Below are positions 5,791 to 6,917 of a stretch of 6,917 nt of DNA, in pieces; positions within the stretch are counted from its first letter, which is position 1; every line of letters starts with the position of its first letter. Position numbers and translations under genes: made by a program. The stretch spans positions 1 to 6,917 of the forward strand of contig JANNFI010000066.1 of the NCBI GenBank assembly GCA_031379665.1. Direction: 5' to 3'. The notes below the pieces were generated by a model. That model was given only the letters and a program-made list of their open reading frames with translations. It had not been told where the DNA came from and did not search any database. The DNA comes from SZUA-254 sp031379665. GTDB taxonomy: Bacteria; Bacteroidota; Ignavibacteria; UBA10030; SZUA-254.

Positions 5791-6917
5791 ATGCAGAAGG
5801 CGGCGATCATCGGGACCGGCATCGCGGGAATGGCGTGCGCGTATTTCCTCAGGGGGAAGTACGACCTGACGCTCTACGAGCGCAACGATTACGTCGGTGG
5901 GCATACGAACACCGTGACGGCGGACGAAGATGGAACCGAGGTCCCGATCGACACCGGGTTCATGGTGTATAATGAAGTGACCTATCCGAACCTCGTGAGC
6001 CTGTTCCGTGAACTGGACGTGCCCACGATGGCGACCTCGATGTCGTTCAGCGTCCAGCACAAGCCCTCGGGCCTGGAATGGTGTGGGACCGGCATCCCCG
6101 GTCTTTTCGCGCAGCGGAGGAACATCCTCCGGCCGTCGTTCTATCGCTTGCTGGCGGAAGTGAACAGGTTTAACAAGGAATCGATCCGCATCCTCGACGA
6201 CCCGGCGTTGGAAGGACTCTCCCTGAAGGAGTTCGCGGCCTCGCGCGGGTACAGCCACGACCTCCTCGAGCGGTACCTCATCCCGATGAGCTCGGCGGTC
6301 TGGTCCACCGACCCGTCGCGGATGCTCGGTTTCCCGGCGGTGACGCTCGTCCGGTTTTTCCTCAACCACGGGTTCCTCGGGCTCGATACACAGCACCAGT
6401 GGCGGACGGTCATCGGCGGAAGCAGGGTGTACCGTGACCGGTTGATCGCCCCGTTCAGGGACCGGATCCATTGCGGACGCGCGGCGGTGAAGGTGACGCG
6501 GGTCGGGAACGAGGCGCTCGTCGCCGACGCCTCCGGTCACTGCGAATCGTACGACACGGTGATACTGGCCTGTCACGCCGACGAGGCGCTCACGCTGATA
6601 GCCAACCCGACCGGCCGCGAGCTTTCGCTCCTCGGACAGTTCGTTTACCAGAAGAATATCGCCACGCTCCACACCGACGCCTCGGTGATGCCGGCGGCGA
6701 AAAGGGCGTGGTCCTCCTGGAACTACCGTCTCGACCGGCGCGACGGCCGGCTGGTCCCCTCCACGGTCTATTATATGAACAGCCTTCAGCGTGTCTCCGA
6801 CAGAAGGGACTATTTTATTTCGATCGGCGATCCCGGGGCGGTGGACCCGGGCCTGGCGCTGAAGACCATCGTGTACGACCACCCGGTGTTTACGGTCGGC
6901 GCGATGAAGGCGCAGAA
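5791..6917 (+). CDS. FAD-dependent amine-oxidase-like protein, partial at the right edge
   Basis: 375 residues are visible before the window ends; the family is usually about 420-450, so some 45-75 are missing. The N-terminal dinucleotide fold is clear: IIGTGIAG (6-13, Gly8, Gly10, Gly13), then LYE with Glu30 for the FAD ribose, then GGHTNT (36-41). IDTGFMVYNEVTYPN (53-67) is typical of the NAD/FAD-binding amine-oxidase-like proteins that neighbour cyclopropane-synthase genes. Later blocks are WSTDPS (171-176), WRTVIGGSRVY (204-214), ILACHADEAL (258-267) and TLHTDASVMP (292-301). No membrane helix or signal peptide is seen. GAAGAAGG (5774-5781) precedes the ATG, which follows the methyltransferase stop by four bases. 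In plants a similar FAD domain is fused to the cyclopropane synthase, so joint action is well grounded, though its reaction is not established. The long opposite-strand frame here is a shadow. Confidence 0.9.
   Translation, partial: MQKAAIIGTGIAGMACAYFLRGKYDLTLYERNDYVGGHTNTVTADEDGTEVPIDTGFMVYNEVTYPNLVSLFRELDVPTMATSMSFSVQHKPSGLEWCGTGIPGLFAQRRNILRPSFYRLLAEVNRFNKESIRILDDPALEGLSLKEFAASRGYSHDLLERYLIPMSSAVWSTDPSRMLGFPAVTLVRFFLNHGFLGLDTQHQWRTVIGGSRVYRDRLIAPFRDRIHCGRAAVKVTRVGNEALVADASGHCESYDTVILACHADEALTLIANPTGRELSLLGQFVYQKNIATLHTDASVMPAAKRAWSSWNYRLDRRDGRLVPSTVYYMNSLQRVSDRRDYFISIGDPGAVDPGLALKTIVYDHPVFTVGAMKAQ

Noticed and set aside
5148..5822. 224-codon open frame on the minus strand
   Set aside because: It is antisense to the core SAM-binding region of the methyltransferase and lacks any motif or ribosome site of note.
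5707..6882. 391-codon open frame on the minus strand
   Set aside because: It lies opposite the FAD protein, whose plus-strand frame has clear FAD-binding motifs and a ribosome site. The minus-strand reading is Arg/Val/Glu-rich with no recognisable domain, typical of a GC-rich antisense shadow.

Overview
This window comes from a GC-rich bacterial chromosome with tight gene packing and GC-ending codons. A CcmF-type haem-lyase fragment at the left edge fits a Gram-negative with System I cytochrome c maturation. Two membrane desaturases imply an organism that meets oxygen. The genes suggest a Desulfobacterota- or Nitrospirota-like lineage, but the sequence alone does not settle the phylum. No RNA gene, CRISPR array, transposase or phage gene was seen.

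Layout: (1) 1-142, minus strand, a piece of ccmF running off the left edge. (2) 77-1054, minus strand, a fatty-acid desaturase whose last ~35-40 residues are replaced by out-of-frame ccmF sequence, so the two genes meet at an abnormal junction near 137-157. (3) 1055-1266, an AT-rich divergent intergenic region. (4) 1267-2114, plus strand, a two-gene unit: an OsmC-like thiol protein and a membrane-anchored single-domain rhodanese. (5) 2115-2343, a short spacer with a small GC hairpin and a near-consensus sigma-70 promoter (TTGACA, 17 bp, TATATT), followed by an AT-rich leader with a 9-bp direct repeat. (6) 2344-6917, plus strand, six tightly coupled genes: DUF2062 membrane protein, acyl-CoA-type desaturase, DUF1475 membrane protein, DUF1295 (steroid 5-alpha-reductase-like) membrane protein, cyclopropane-synthase-family SAM methyltransferase, and an FAD amine-oxidase-like protein cut by the right edge.

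Region 6 reads as one operon for modifying membrane lipid acyl chains. The desaturase would make or place a double bond, the SAM methyltransferase would add a one-carbon unit (cyclopropane or methyl branch), and the FAD protein and DUF1295 protein would carry out redox steps on the product. The final lipid is unknown; a cyclopropane, methyl-branched or furan-type acyl chain are all possible. Two active-site substitutions suggest chemistry somewhat different from the textbook enzymes: Gln for His in the third desaturase box, and Ser for the bicarbonate-binding Cys in the methyltransferase. The neighbouring OsmC and rhodanese genes add a peroxide/sulfur-stress flavour.
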